Source of the DNA: CAVSJA01 sp963728145
GTDB taxonomy: Bacteria > Bacteroidota > Bacteroidia > Chitinophagales > Chitinophagaceae
Direction of reading: 5' to 3'
Length of the DNA stretch: 64,000 nucleotides
Assembly (NCBI GenBank): GCA_963728145.1
Contig: CAVSJA010000007.1
Location: 248,001 to 312,000 of the forward strand
Shown: positions 1 through 6,890 of the stretch, piece after piece
How the letters are laid out: each line of letters begins with the position of its first letter
How positions within the stretch are numbered: position 1 is the stretch's first letter
The notes under the pieces: model-generated
What the model saw: only the letters and a program-made list of their open reading frames with translations
Database searches by the model: none
Told to the model about the DNA's origin: nothing
Made by a program: the position numbers and the translations under genes

Positions 1-2
1 CA

Positions 3-716
3 ATTGATAAGCTGGATTGGGAAAAATTTCTATTGACGAAACTCCATATCAATCTTATGCCGGGAAGGCATATTACACAACGAAGTCTTGATACGATCAC
101 AGCTTTTGGTGTAAAGGACGATGGGGGAGGATTGGATTATTTTATTCCGGAGAAAGATATAGTGAAGGAAGAAGATATTCCTGCATCTCATCATGCAGGT
201 TATGTCGCCATAGTAATTGGTGCTTCTTACGCGACGAAAAAACTACCCGTATTCAAACTAAAAGAACTTTGTCAAAAACTTGATCATCCGATTATTTTAA
301 TTGGTGGTAAGGAAGATAAGGAAGTCGCAGATGAAGTTTCTTCAATAGATCCGGGCAAGATCTATAATGCCTGTGGTAAATTCAATTTGAATGAATCTGC
401 AGATCTCGTGCGAAGATCCAAACTTGTAATTTCTCACGATACAGGATTGCAATACATCGCAAGCGCATTTCAAAAGAAGGTAATGGCCATTTGGGGGGCT
501 ACTTCGCCCAAACTGGACGTTGAACCTTTTTACGGATCGAAATTTCTTGAACCAAATAGTAATAAACCTCACGTAAATATTCTTGTTCCCGGTCTCTCCT
601 GCCAACCTTGTAGTAAGTATGGCACAAGAAGATGCCCGCGCGGACATTTTAAGTGCATGAAGCTTCAAGACGTTGATAAAATCGTTGAAGGAGCATTCGA
701 ACGAATTGGAAAATGA
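3..716 (+). CDS. Glycosyltransferase family 9 (heptosyltransferase-like), 5'-truncated by window edge
   Basis: The reading frame is open from the first bases of the window, so the N-terminal half lies outside; about 237 residues are visible. The visible part resembles the C-terminal Rossmann domain of GT9 ADP-heptose:LPS heptosyltransferases: a beta strand ending in IVIGASYATK, then IILIGGKED, NACGKFNLNESADLV, and the nucleotide-binding stretch VISHDTGLQYIASAF followed by VMAIWGATSP. The family transfers a sugar from a nucleotide donor to the lipopolysaccharide core or a related glycan at the cytoplasmic face of the inner membrane. The donor and acceptor cannot be told from this fragment. A Cys-rich tail (CQPCSKYGTRRCPRGHFKC) is common in GT9 proteins. 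Family call is firm, exact substrate unknown. Confidence 0.85.
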   Translation: MDKLDWEKFLLTKLHINLMPGRHITQRSLDTITAFGVKDDGGGLDYFIPEKDIVKEEDIPASHHAGYVAIVIGASYATKKLPVFKLKELCQKLDHPIILIGGKEDKEVADEVSSIDPGKIYNACGKFNLNESADLVRRSKLVISHDTGLQYIASAFQKKVMAIWGATSPKLDVEPFYGSKFLEPNSNKPHVNILVPGLSCQPCSKYGTRRCPRGHFKCMKLQDVDKIVEGAFERIGK

Positions 717-720
717 CCAC

Positions 721-771
721 TTGCCGACAGGCAAGCTCACCCATTCACTATTCACCATTCACCATTCACCA
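721..771. repeat. Small palindrome plus single-arm heptad array (CCATTCA units); gap 717-1020
   Basis: A TTGCC-GACA-GGCAA palindrome sits four bases after the GT9 stop codon. It is followed from about 738 by four to five degenerate copies of the heptamer CCATTCA/CTATTCA. The same unit, on the other strand GGTGAAT, builds the hairpin array near 48.8 kb. No inverted partner arm is visible here. The rest of the gap, 772-1020, is AT-rich and I see no convincing gene or RNA in it. Confidence 0.6.
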
Positions 772-1020
772 CATGATCATGTTTCAGAAATCTTCTTTTT
801 GATCATTAGTTTTATCAAGATTGAATACCAGGTATTTTTCTCGGTTCAATTTTCTCTCATCATTAGAGCTTTTTCCAATGGTTTTTATTGGTCTTCAGAT
901 TGTCACACTCACTACCCAAAAGTGGTACATGAATCGCCTCTTTAATGATTTAGCTTTACCATCATTGAAAATCGCGTATTCTTCGCGATTTATTTTTCTT
1001 ACCTCATTAAACTTTTTCCT

Positions 1021-2481
1021 ATGCGACGCACATTTTTATTCATTGTTATCATTGCCTTATTGATTGCAGGCTGCCAAAAACTTCCTCCCGAAGAGAACCC
1101 ATCATTAAATGTGAAATTCCAGGACCTCCACGGGAAACCGATAGTGGGTCTTTATGCAGGATTAGAAATCAAAATGGTCTCAGATGAGTTCAAAAAATTC
1201 GCACAACAACAGATCGACTTGAAGAAAGAAGGCGTAGTAATCTTTGATCAAATAATAGCTCCAATCGACTCGGTTGGACCAGATTTTATTATTACTCGCG
1301 TACCTCAAATGAATTATATCCAACCGTTGATCCTCACAATAACACTTAGAGTAAGTATCCAGGTCTTCCCTATTCGTAATGTTTTCCTTCCTTATCGACC
1401 TACGGTAAGAGGTCGCATCCTCACAGGGTTTAGCGGTGGAGCGTCGGATGGAACTTTTCATATGCCCGCTGAAATGACGCTTGATGCTTCAGGAAATATT
1501 TATGTGATTGACCAGCGTGATGTTAATGACGTTGTGCTGAAAGTAACCCCGATGGGAGAAGTATCGACATTCGCTGGCGCAGCAGCCGAATTTGGAAGAT
1601 TGGTTGGGATTGGAATTAATAACAGCACGAATAAAATGTATCTCTCTGATGCAACAGCGCAGCGCGTGCTTGAAGTTAATATGGCAAGCCCTACCACGGT
1701 AGCAATTCTCGCCGGAAGCGGTGTTGAGGGAAATGTTGATGGAACAGGTACAGCCGCCAGCTTTCATTTTGGAAACGACCGGGTAGATGATTTTGTAAGT
1801 AGCGAAGTCGGTCAGGGCCTTGCGTTAGATGCTGCGGGGAATGTTTATGTTGGCGAACTTACAGATGCCAGTCTTGGTTCTCAATTAAGGAAAATTACTC
1901 CCTCAGGAGTAGTAACCAGTGTTCCCGGAAGCCGGTTTGAAGCCATTACCTCGGAGAATGAATCTGCGATGCCTGCGGGTTTAGTGGTATCACCGGCCAA
2001 CGATATCTGGTATGTGGGCGGTAGTTCGGGATTTATCCAGGGAGTGACGAGGATAAATTCGGATGGCACGTCCTCAAGGCCTGCGGGCAGAGAATCTTTT
2101 GAGGGTTTAGATGACGGAACAGGAACCGGTGCACAATTTTCATTTCCGAAAGCAATCGCAACCAATGGCACAAACTTTTATGTGGCTGATGGTACCAATG
2201 GAGCATTGAGGAGAGTAACGGCTTCCGGAGTTGTGATTACTCTAGCAGGCGTTGGACATTTCAATACAAACCGGTTTCGTGGAGGTGGATTCCTTCCTCC
2301 GATTGAAGGATCCTGGCTTTTTCCCAATCCGCTTTTCGTAACCGCTGGCGATTTTTATGAAATGGCCGCAGCTTCCATTCGTATGGATCAGGTCGGTGGG
2401 GTTGCAGTCGCGAATTTGGGAAGACTGATCTATGTTTCGGATCATGGATATAAATGTATTTGGGTGATTACGATTGGGTAG
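1021..2481 (+). CDS. NHL-repeat-like secreted lipoprotein
   Basis: 486 residues. The N-terminus is a lipoprotein signal peptide: basic MRR, a hydrophobic stretch, and a lipobox LIAGC with Cys near residue 18, so the protein should be lipid-anchored in the envelope. From about residue 140 to the end there are beta-propeller blades of the NHL/SMP-30 type, with recurring strands such as LDASGNIYVID, LALDAAGNVYVGE and TNGTNFYVADGTNGALRRV, each followed by a valine-rich strand (VVTS, VVITLAG). Such propellers bind proteins or small ligands, and no catalytic residues stand out. The gene is monocistronic: an inverted octad array and an intrinsic terminator follow. Function beyond a surface propeller lipoprotein is unknown. 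Confidence 0.8.
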   Translation: MRRTFLFIVIIALLIAGCQKLPPEENPSLNVKFQDLHGKPIVGLYAGLEIKMVSDEFKKFAQQQIDLKKEGVVIFDQIIAPIDSVGPDFIITRVPQMNYIQPLILTITLRVSIQVFPIRNVFLPYRPTVRGRILTGFSGGASDGTFHMPAEMTLDASGNIYVIDQRDVNDVVLKVTPMGEVSTFAGAAAEFGRLVGIGINNSTNKMYLSDATAQRVLEVNMASPTTVAILAGSGVEGNVDGTGTAASFHFGNDRVDDFVSSEVGQGLALDAAGNVYVGELTDASLGSQLRKITPSGVVTSVPGSRFEAITSENESAMPAGLVVSPANDIWYVGGSSGFIQGVTRINSDGTSSRPAGRESFEGLDDGTGTGAQFSFPKAIATNGTNFYVADGTNGALRRVTASGVVITLAGVGHFNTNRFRGGGFLPPIEGSWLFPNPLFVTAGDFYEMAAASIRMDQVGGVAVANLGRLIYVSDHGYKCIWVITIG

Positions 2482-2487
2482 AGCTTG

Positions 2488-2554
2488 GATGGTGAGATGG
2501 TTTGATTGTTGGACTTACCAATTAGAAACCCAACCATTAAACCATCAAACTATC
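2488..2554. repeat. Inverted octad array (GATGGTTT units)
   Basis: The left arm holds units GATGGTGA, GATGGTTT and GATTGTTG. The reverse complement of the right arm (2531-2554) reads GATAGTTT, GATGGTTT and AATGGTTG. The arms keep an 8-bp period and pair across a loop of about 18 bases. The array starts six bases after a stop codon, between two convergent genes. Confidence 0.75.
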
Positions 2555-2579
2555 AAGACATCTGATCAGAAATAAGTAA

Positions 2580-2603
2580 CCCCGCACGGGCGGGGTTTTT
2601 CTT
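2580..2603 (+). terminator. Rho-independent terminator of the NHL lipoprotein gene
   Basis: A GC stem CCCCGC/GCGGGG with a four-base loop (ACGG) is followed by TTTTTCTTTT on the plus strand. It lies about 100 bases after the lipoprotein stop, downstream of the octad array. Confidence 0.85.
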
Positions 2604-2618
2604 TTGCTCTCTAACCTT

Positions 2619-3590
2619 TCATCGAATAATTATTTTTTGCTGGAATCTTTTTTCCTTACTTAATAATTGCACGAGATAGGTAGCTGGTTTCAATGTGGCG
2701 GGTAAGCTAATGCTGATATTTCCTGTCTGGCCATTTAAGGTGCGTTGTAGCACTCGCTGTCCATTCAGGTTTACTACCTGCATTAAATCATAGGGTTCAT
2801 TGATACTAATGTTTAAAACTCCATTCTCGATAATCGTAGGATAGATCTGTGTAATTCCAATCTTTTTGAGAGAAACAATCCATGAATACTCAAAACGTCC
2901 ATCCCGGTCAATCATCTTCAACCGATAAAATAGATTTTCACTGCCGGGAACTTTATGATCGAAGGAGTAAGTGCTTCCATTGGGTAGATTCTTTGCGTAT
3001 ACAGATCCCTGTTTGATGAAGTTCAATCCATCCCTGCTGAATTCAATTTCGAATCCTTGAAAATTCTCTTCCCTGGTTGTTTGCCAACTCAATCGTACAT
3101 CATTATCAACCCAGGTTCCTTTCCATTCCAGCAGTTGTACAGGAACTAATGAATTCGCTTCCACTATGTAGACTGCGCCGCCCAATGAAACGGCATACAA
3201 TGTCCCATCTTCCGCTTCGCCAAAGCCAGCAATCTGACCTGATCCTGCTGTTGGTGCTTGCGTATAAACATTCCATCCACCACTTCCGTTCGGATTGATC
3301 AGCCACAATCTTCCGGTTATATGGTCAGCCATAATATAATAACCGGTGAGCAAAGGAAAACCAGGGCCGCGATAAACATATCCACCAGTAACCGAAAATC
3401 CACCGGTCATATTATTGTGTGGGTATGCGAAAATCGGCGGAGTGTAAAAGGAAGCTGCGCGGCAAGTGGCAGGTTCAAAAGATGCTGTACCCTCATAGCA
3501 ATCCCAACCATAATTCGTGCCGGCGGATTGAGCTGGCGTGCGCACATTTACTTCTTCCCATAATCCCTGGCCAACATCTGCGATCCACAT
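2619..3590 (-). CDS. C-terminal part of frameshifted PQQ-type sugar dehydrogenase with T9SS sorting domain
   Basis: Second fragment of the gene that begins at 4353. The frame is open back to about 3668, so the homologous region starts with RDEIWAFGLRNPWRWSFDR before the first Met. It continues the soluble glucose/sorbosone dehydrogenase propeller (DVGQGLWEEVNV, NYGWDCYEG, GGYVYRGPGFPLLTGYYIMAD). A linker module follows, with WQTTREENFQGFEIEFS and FYRLKMIDRDG. The last ~75 residues are a T9SS type A sorting domain (IYPTIIENGVLNIS, VVNLNGQRV, PATYLVQL, ending QKIIIR). The full product would be an extracellular quinoprotein of about 577 residues oxidising a sugar or related alcohol. The single-base frameshift makes this a probable pseudogene or a sequence error. 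Confidence 0.8.
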   Translation of the reverse strand: MWIADVGQGLWEEVNVRTPAQSAGTNYGWDCYEGTASFEPATCRAASFYTPPIFAYPHNNMTGGFSVTGGYVYRGPGFPLLTGYYIMADHITGRLWLINPNGSGGWNVYTQAPTAGSGQIAGFGEAEDGTLYAVSLGGAVYIVEANSLVPVQLLEWKGTWVDNDVRLSWQTTREENFQGFEIEFSRDGLNFIKQGSVYAKNLPNGSTYSFDHKVPGSENLFYRLKMIDRDGRFEYSWIVSLKKIGITQIYPTIIENGVLNISINEPYDLMQVVNLNGQRVLQRTLNGQTGNISISLPATLKPATYLVQLLSKEKRFQQKIIIR

Positions 3591-3651
3591 ATCACCAGTA
3601 AGTCGGTCAAAGCTCCATCGCCATGGATTACGAAGTCCAAAAGCCCAGATC

Positions 3652-4353
3652 TCATCCCGGATATTCGGGATTGCCCGTATAAGGATTGCTGCCAGGACTG
3701 GTATAATAGGGCGGAGTATTAAAATTGCTTACATCTAATCTCAACATCTTTCCCATAAGGTCATTGCTGTCTTGTGCGTTTTCCGCAGGATCACCACCGC
3801 CGCCTCCATCGCCAGTTCCGATGTACAGGAATCCGTCAGTACCAAAAATGAGTTTGGCACCATTGTGATTAGTCTGACCACCTGGTTTAGGAAGACTGAT
3901 CATTTCTACTCCCGAATTGGGCATGGCTGAATCAGGGTTGGCGAGACTGGTACGGTAACGGGCCAGTGTAACGTTTCCTGTGCCGGTACGATTATACCAA
4001 ACATAGAAATAGCGATTATTCTCATAGTCGGGATGGAATGCCAGGCTTAGCAAACCTCTTTCCCCTCCTGAAACAATTGTATCCTGGATATTCAGGAAGG
4101 GCGCTGTTACTAATCCTCCATTTTTATAGATCCTTATTTGACCTCCGCGTTGTACAATAAATAATCGGTTGCTCCCATCACCGGCATTTACAATATCGAG
4201 GGGTGAACTGAGACCTGAGGTGATCAAAGGATTAAAGCTCAACCTTGGTTGTGCAGAAGCAAAGCCGATCAAAAAAGAAAATAAAAATACAAGTAAAGAA
4301 GTAATGACCAGGAACCGGAAAGTTCCATGATAGCGTGCGTAAATATTCACCAT
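3652..4353 (-). CDS. N-terminal part of frameshifted PQQ-type sugar dehydrogenase (GSDH family)
   Basis: 233 residues: a signal peptide with hydrophobic core (LVITSLLVFLFSFLIGFASA), then the first propeller blades of a glucose/sorbosone dehydrogenase. Typical stretches are ITSGLSSPLDIVNAGDGS, LFIVQRGGQIRI, ERGLLSLAFHPDY and NHNGAKLIFGTDGFLYIGTG, followed by a Gly-rich DGGGGGDP loop; His and Lys/Asn in NHNGAKL lie in the region that binds PQQ and sugar in this family. Translation stops at 3652 (PEYPG, TGA), but the correct continuation, IRDEIWAFGLRNP, lies in another frame. Removing one T in GAATATCC restores it. Export is by Sec, then T9SS through the domain at the far C-terminus. Confidence 0.8.
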   Translation of the reverse strand: MVNIYARYHGTFRFLVITSLLVFLFSFLIGFASAQPRLSFNPLITSGLSSPLDIVNAGDGSNRLFIVQRGGQIRIYKNGGLVTAPFLNIQDTIVSGGERGLLSLAFHPDYENNRYFYVWYNRTGTGNVTLARYRTSLANPDSAMPNSGVEMISLPKPGGQTNHNGAKLIFGTDGFLYIGTGDGGGGGDPAENAQDSNDLMGKMLRLDVSNFNTPPYYTSPGSNPYTGNPEYPG

Positions 4354-4500
4354 GGGTCGCTTGTTTTAGATTAATACGGGAGGGAAAAGGGAAGATTCAA
4401 ATCTTTACTGCAAAATAAATGCCTCTTAAAATACTTGATTGATTAAGACGCTTTGTAGAAAGGGCTCTACAGGGAGGAATACGTTGGTTTTCTTGAAATG

Positions 4501-4663
4501 GTTGGTTGACAAGGTTGACAGGGTTGACAGGGTTAACAGGGTTGAATGGGAAATCTACGAATCCATAATAAAAAAAGGAAATCATTTTCGATTTCCTCTT
4601 TTGTCAACTTTGTCAACCGTGTCAACCTTGTCAACCCTGTCAACCTTGTTAACCTGTCAACCC
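4501..4663. repeat. Inverted nonad array (GGTTGACAG units) with central hairpin
   Basis: The left arm (4501-4545) has five units of period 9, such as GGTTGACAA, GGTTGACAG and GGTTAACAG. The right arm (about 4604-4663) carries the complementary TGTCAACCT units, six or seven copies. The loop contains its own stem, GGAAATC-ATTTTC-GATTTCC. The array ends one base before the mdh stop codon, so it would be the first thing transcribed after mdh. It fills most of the 311-base gap between mdh and the dehydrogenase; no gene is visible there. Confidence 0.85.
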
Positions 4664-4664
4664 A

Positions 4665-5597
4665 CTACGCCAGAGTCGTCAGCACCTCATTCATACTCCT
4701 CACCGCTTCGGCGCTCTTATTAAACAATGCTTTTTCTTCTTCATTCAATCCGAAATCAAGGATCTTTTCCCATCCTGATTTTCCTATCACAACAGGTACA
4801 CCAAGACAAATGTCTTTTTGACCGTATTCACCTTCGAGTGAAACGCAACAAGTGAATAATTTTTTCTCGTCTCTTGCGATGCTTTCAACAAGCGCTGCAC
4901 CTGCAGCTCCGGGAGCGTACCAGGCAGATGTACCAATAAGTTTTGTAAGGGTAGCACCTCCAACCATCGTATCTGCGACTATTTGTTTCTGTTGTTCTGC
5001 AGAAAGAAACTTTGTAACCGGCGCACTGTTCCATGTTGCGTAGCGGATCAATGGGATCATGGTTGTATCACCATGACCTCCTATGACGACTGCATTCAGG
5101 TCTGCCGGACTGCAACCCAAATGTTGACTGAGTTGATATTTGAATCTTGCACTATCCAATGTGCCACCCATACCTATGATGCGGTTCTTTGGAAGACCAG
5201 TACTCTTCAGAGCTAAATAGGTCATTGTATCCATCGGGTTGCTGATCACGATCACGATGGCCTTTGGAGAATGTTTTAACAGGTTTTCGCATACTCCCCT
5301 TACGATACCTGCATTGGTACCGATAAGTTCTTCGCGGGTCATTCCCGGCTTGCGAGGAATTCCGGAAGTGATCACCACAATATCACTACCAGCAGTCTTT
5401 GAATAATCATTGGTGGAACCAGTTATTCGGGTATCAAATCCCAGCAGGGTAGCGGTTTGCATCATGTCTTGCGCCTTACCCTCTGCGAGGCCTTCTTTAA
5501 TATCCAGTAAAACCAACTCCTGGCATAATTCCTTGCGGGCAATATTATCGGCACAGGTTGCACCTACAGCACCAGCGCCTACTACAGTTACTTTCAT
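4665..5597 (-). CDS. mdh: Malate dehydrogenase
   Basis: 310 residues from the chosen ATG, the usual length for the bacterial LDH-like malate dehydrogenase group. It interconverts malate and oxaloacetate with NAD in the TCA cycle, in the cytoplasm. Visible: the NAD-binding GAGAVGAT (residues 7-14), the substrate arginines in PRKPGMTR (Arg82, Arg88), Asn120 in ISNPMDTM, Arg151 in SARFKYQL and the catalytic His175 in GGHGDT. The longer in-frame extension upstream (24 residues) starts inside the promoter region and is rejected; a TACCTTTG box lies 18 bases before the chosen start. A nonad inverted array abuts the stop codon and probably ends the transcript. Confidence 0.95.
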   Translation of the reverse strand: MKVTVVGAGAVGATCADNIARKELCQELVLLDIKEGLAEGKAQDMMQTATLLGFDTRITGSTNDYSKTAGSDIVVITSGIPRKPGMTREELIGTNAGIVRGVCENLLKHSPKAIVIVISNPMDTMTYLALKSTGLPKNRIIGMGGTLDSARFKYQLSQHLGCSPADLNAVVIGGHGDTTMIPLIRYATWNSAPVTKFLSAEQQKQIVADTMVGGATLTKLIGTSAWYAPGAAGAALVESIARDEKKLFTCCVSLEGEYGQKDICLGVPVVIGKSGWEKILDFGLNEEEKALFNKSAEAVRSMNEVLTTLA

Positions 5598-5615
5598 TGA
5601 AATATAATTAGGCGG

Positions 5616-5623
5616 CAAAGGTA
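5616..5623 (-). promoter_or_regulatory. -7 box of the mdh promoter (TACCTTTG)
   Basis: Exact match to the Bacteroidota -7 consensus TAnnTTTG on the minus strand, 18 bases upstream of the mdh ATG. No TTG at the usual 17-23 bp spacing is visible, so only the -7 element is supported. Confidence 0.65.
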
Positions 5624-5660
5624 ATAGAAAACCCCCCAACGCCCTAAAGGGGATGAATCC

Positions 5661-5792
5661 AATAATCAATAATTAATAATCAATAATCAATAATGGTGTG
5701 CGTGATGCATTTGAAATTTACTAATGACGTCAGAATTATTGATTATTGATATAATTGATTATTGATTATTGATTATTAATTATTGATTATTA
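5661..5792. repeat. Inverted heptad array (AATAATC units)
   Basis: The left arm (5661-5694) is five units of AATAATC/AATAATT. The right arm (5734-5792) is seven or more units of GATTATT. The loop is about 40 bases. The right end contains the stop codon of the thioredoxin-like gene (TAA at 5792-5790 on the minus strand is part of an AATAATC unit). It lies upstream of the mdh promoter. Confidence 0.85.
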
Positions 5793-6302
5793 TGGGCGGT
5801 GTTGCTTGAAGCTTTTGATCAGCGTATCCACCTTCACATTCCCTTCGAATGTCTTGATCAAATTTCCTTGTTTGTCGTAGAGCGCGAAATATGGAAGATT
5901 ATTCATCACATAAAAAGGAGGAAGCGCGAATTTTACATCTCTTCCGATTAAAATATTCTTGTAGTTGTTCAATTGATAGCTTTTGTAGAATTCCAGCATC
6001 TCTTCAAAAGGCTGATAAGTTGCCATCACAATCTGGAATTCTTTCAATTCATCCATCCGCGCCGTCATTTCTTTCCATTGCTGAATACAATGATCACATT
6101 TGGGACTGAAATACATGATCATCACATCCTGGCTCTTCAAACTTTCTTTCGTAATGTAACTGCTGTCGATCTTCAACAATTGTAATGGGGGTAGCGTGGG
6201 ATTACGTTTAAAAGCGGGAACCTGTGCTTGCCCCTGAGTTTGAGCAAATACCGCGACATTGATCAGCATCAATCCTAGAAAAAATAGCTTCTTCATAATC
6301 AT
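5790..6302 (-). CDS. Secreted thioredoxin-fold (TlpA-like) protein
   Basis: 170 residues: a Sec signal peptide (MKKLFFLGLMLINVAVFA, cleavage near AQTQ), then a thioredoxin fold. VMIMYFSPKCDHC carries a CxxC active site (Cys-Asp-His-Cys) after the second strand. A helix and IVMATYQPFEEM follow, and the cis-Pro loop is likely LPYFALYDKQG. This fits the periplasmic TlpA/DsbE-like group that reduces or isomerises disulfides. The redox partner is unknown. The second Met (MKKLFF) two codons in is an equally possible start. The stop codon is supplied by an AATAATC repeat array. Confidence 0.85.
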   Translation of the reverse strand: MIMKKLFFLGLMLINVAVFAQTQGQAQVPAFKRNPTLPPLQLLKIDSSYITKESLKSQDVMIMYFSPKCDHCIQQWKEMTARMDELKEFQIVMATYQPFEEMLEFYKSYQLNNYKNILIGRDVKFALPPFYVMNNLPYFALYDKQGNLIKTFEGNVKVDTLIKSFKQHRP

Positions 6303-6370
6303 GGCAAGATAATATCAAAATCCACTCCAAGCTATTTCAGATTTTAGATTTCACATTTGATAAGGGAAAA

Positions 6371-6419
6371 TAAATTTGGTACTCTACGAAATTTTCGTAG
6401 GTTTACGAAAATTTCGTAA
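6371..6419 (+). promoter_or_regulatory. blaI promoter -7 box and two palindromic operators
   Basis: TAAATTTG (6371-6378) matches TAnnTTTG exactly. Just downstream are two near-identical palindromes: TACGAAATTTTCGTA (6385-6399) and TTACGAAAATTTCGTAA (6403-6419). They are offset by 19 bp, about two helical turns, and would cover the start site up to the blaI ATG at 6422. The placement fits autorepression by the BlaI-family protein encoded next. Confidence 0.8.
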
Positions 6420-6421
6420 GA

Positions 6422-6781
6422 ATGGAAAAATTGAGTCAGCAGGAAGAGCAGGCAATGATGGCTGTTTGGAAAACCGGCGAAGGGAATATAAAGATGATTT
6501 TAGAGAACCTGGATGAACCTCTTCCTTATACCACTTTAGCGTCGACGATCAAGAATCTTGAAAAAAAAGGTTATCTCGAAAGCCGTCTGGTAGGTAACGC
6601 GTATTTGTATCGTCCCATCTTAAATGAATCCGAGTACAAAAAGAATTTCATGAGCGGAGTGGTGAAAAACTATTTTGATAACTCCTATAAAGAGTTGGTG
6701 AACTTTTTTGTTGAGCAAAAGAAATTAAGCCCGGAAGAATTGAAGGAAATTATTAAGATGATTGAGGGGAAGAAGCAATAG
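6422..6781 (+). CDS. BlaI/MecI/CopY-family transcriptional repressor
   Basis: 119 residues, normal family length. The N-terminal winged helix (LSQQEEQAMMAVWKTGEGNI, then PYTTLASTIKNLEKKGYLES as recognition helix and RLVGNAYLYRP as wing) is followed by a C-terminal dimerisation helix (SPEELKEIIKMIE). Members bind palindromic operators as dimers and are inactivated by proteolysis after signalling by a membrane M56 protease. The M56 partner is the next gene, and two matching palindromes lie just upstream, so autoregulation is likely. The stop codon (TAG) is part of the heptad array that follows. The regulated function is unknown; no beta-lactamase is adjacent. Confidence 0.92.
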   Translation: MEKLSQQEEQAMMAVWKTGEGNIKMILENLDEPLPYTTLASTIKNLEKKGYLESRLVGNAYLYRPILNESEYKKNFMSGVVKNYFDNSYKELVNFFVEQKKLSPEELKEIIKMIEGKKQ

Positions 6782-6890
6782 GCAATGGGCAATGGGCAAT
6801 GGGCAATGGGCAAGGGCAAGGGCAAGAGGCAAGGGCAAGAGGCAAGTTATCCCAAATAGCAAATAGCAAATAAAAAATATTAAATAAGCA
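6777..6890 (+). repeat. Direct heptad array (GGGCAAT, then AAATAGC units) inside the blaI-M56 operon
   Basis: About ten units of ATGGGCA/AGAGGCA and shortened AGGGCA are followed by about five units of AAATAGC/AAATAAA. There is no inverted partner arm. The array begins inside the blaI stop codon and runs directly into the ATG of the M56 gene at 6891, so both gene ends are embedded in it. Confidence 0.85.

Noticed and set aside
342..758. 138-residue reverse-strand ORF over the GT9 gene
   Set aside because: Antisense to a clear family gene, with no family features of its own.
6777..6890. Tandem arrays as CRISPR repeats
   Set aside because: Units are 7-9 bp and contiguous, with no 20-40 bp spacers and no cas genes in the window.
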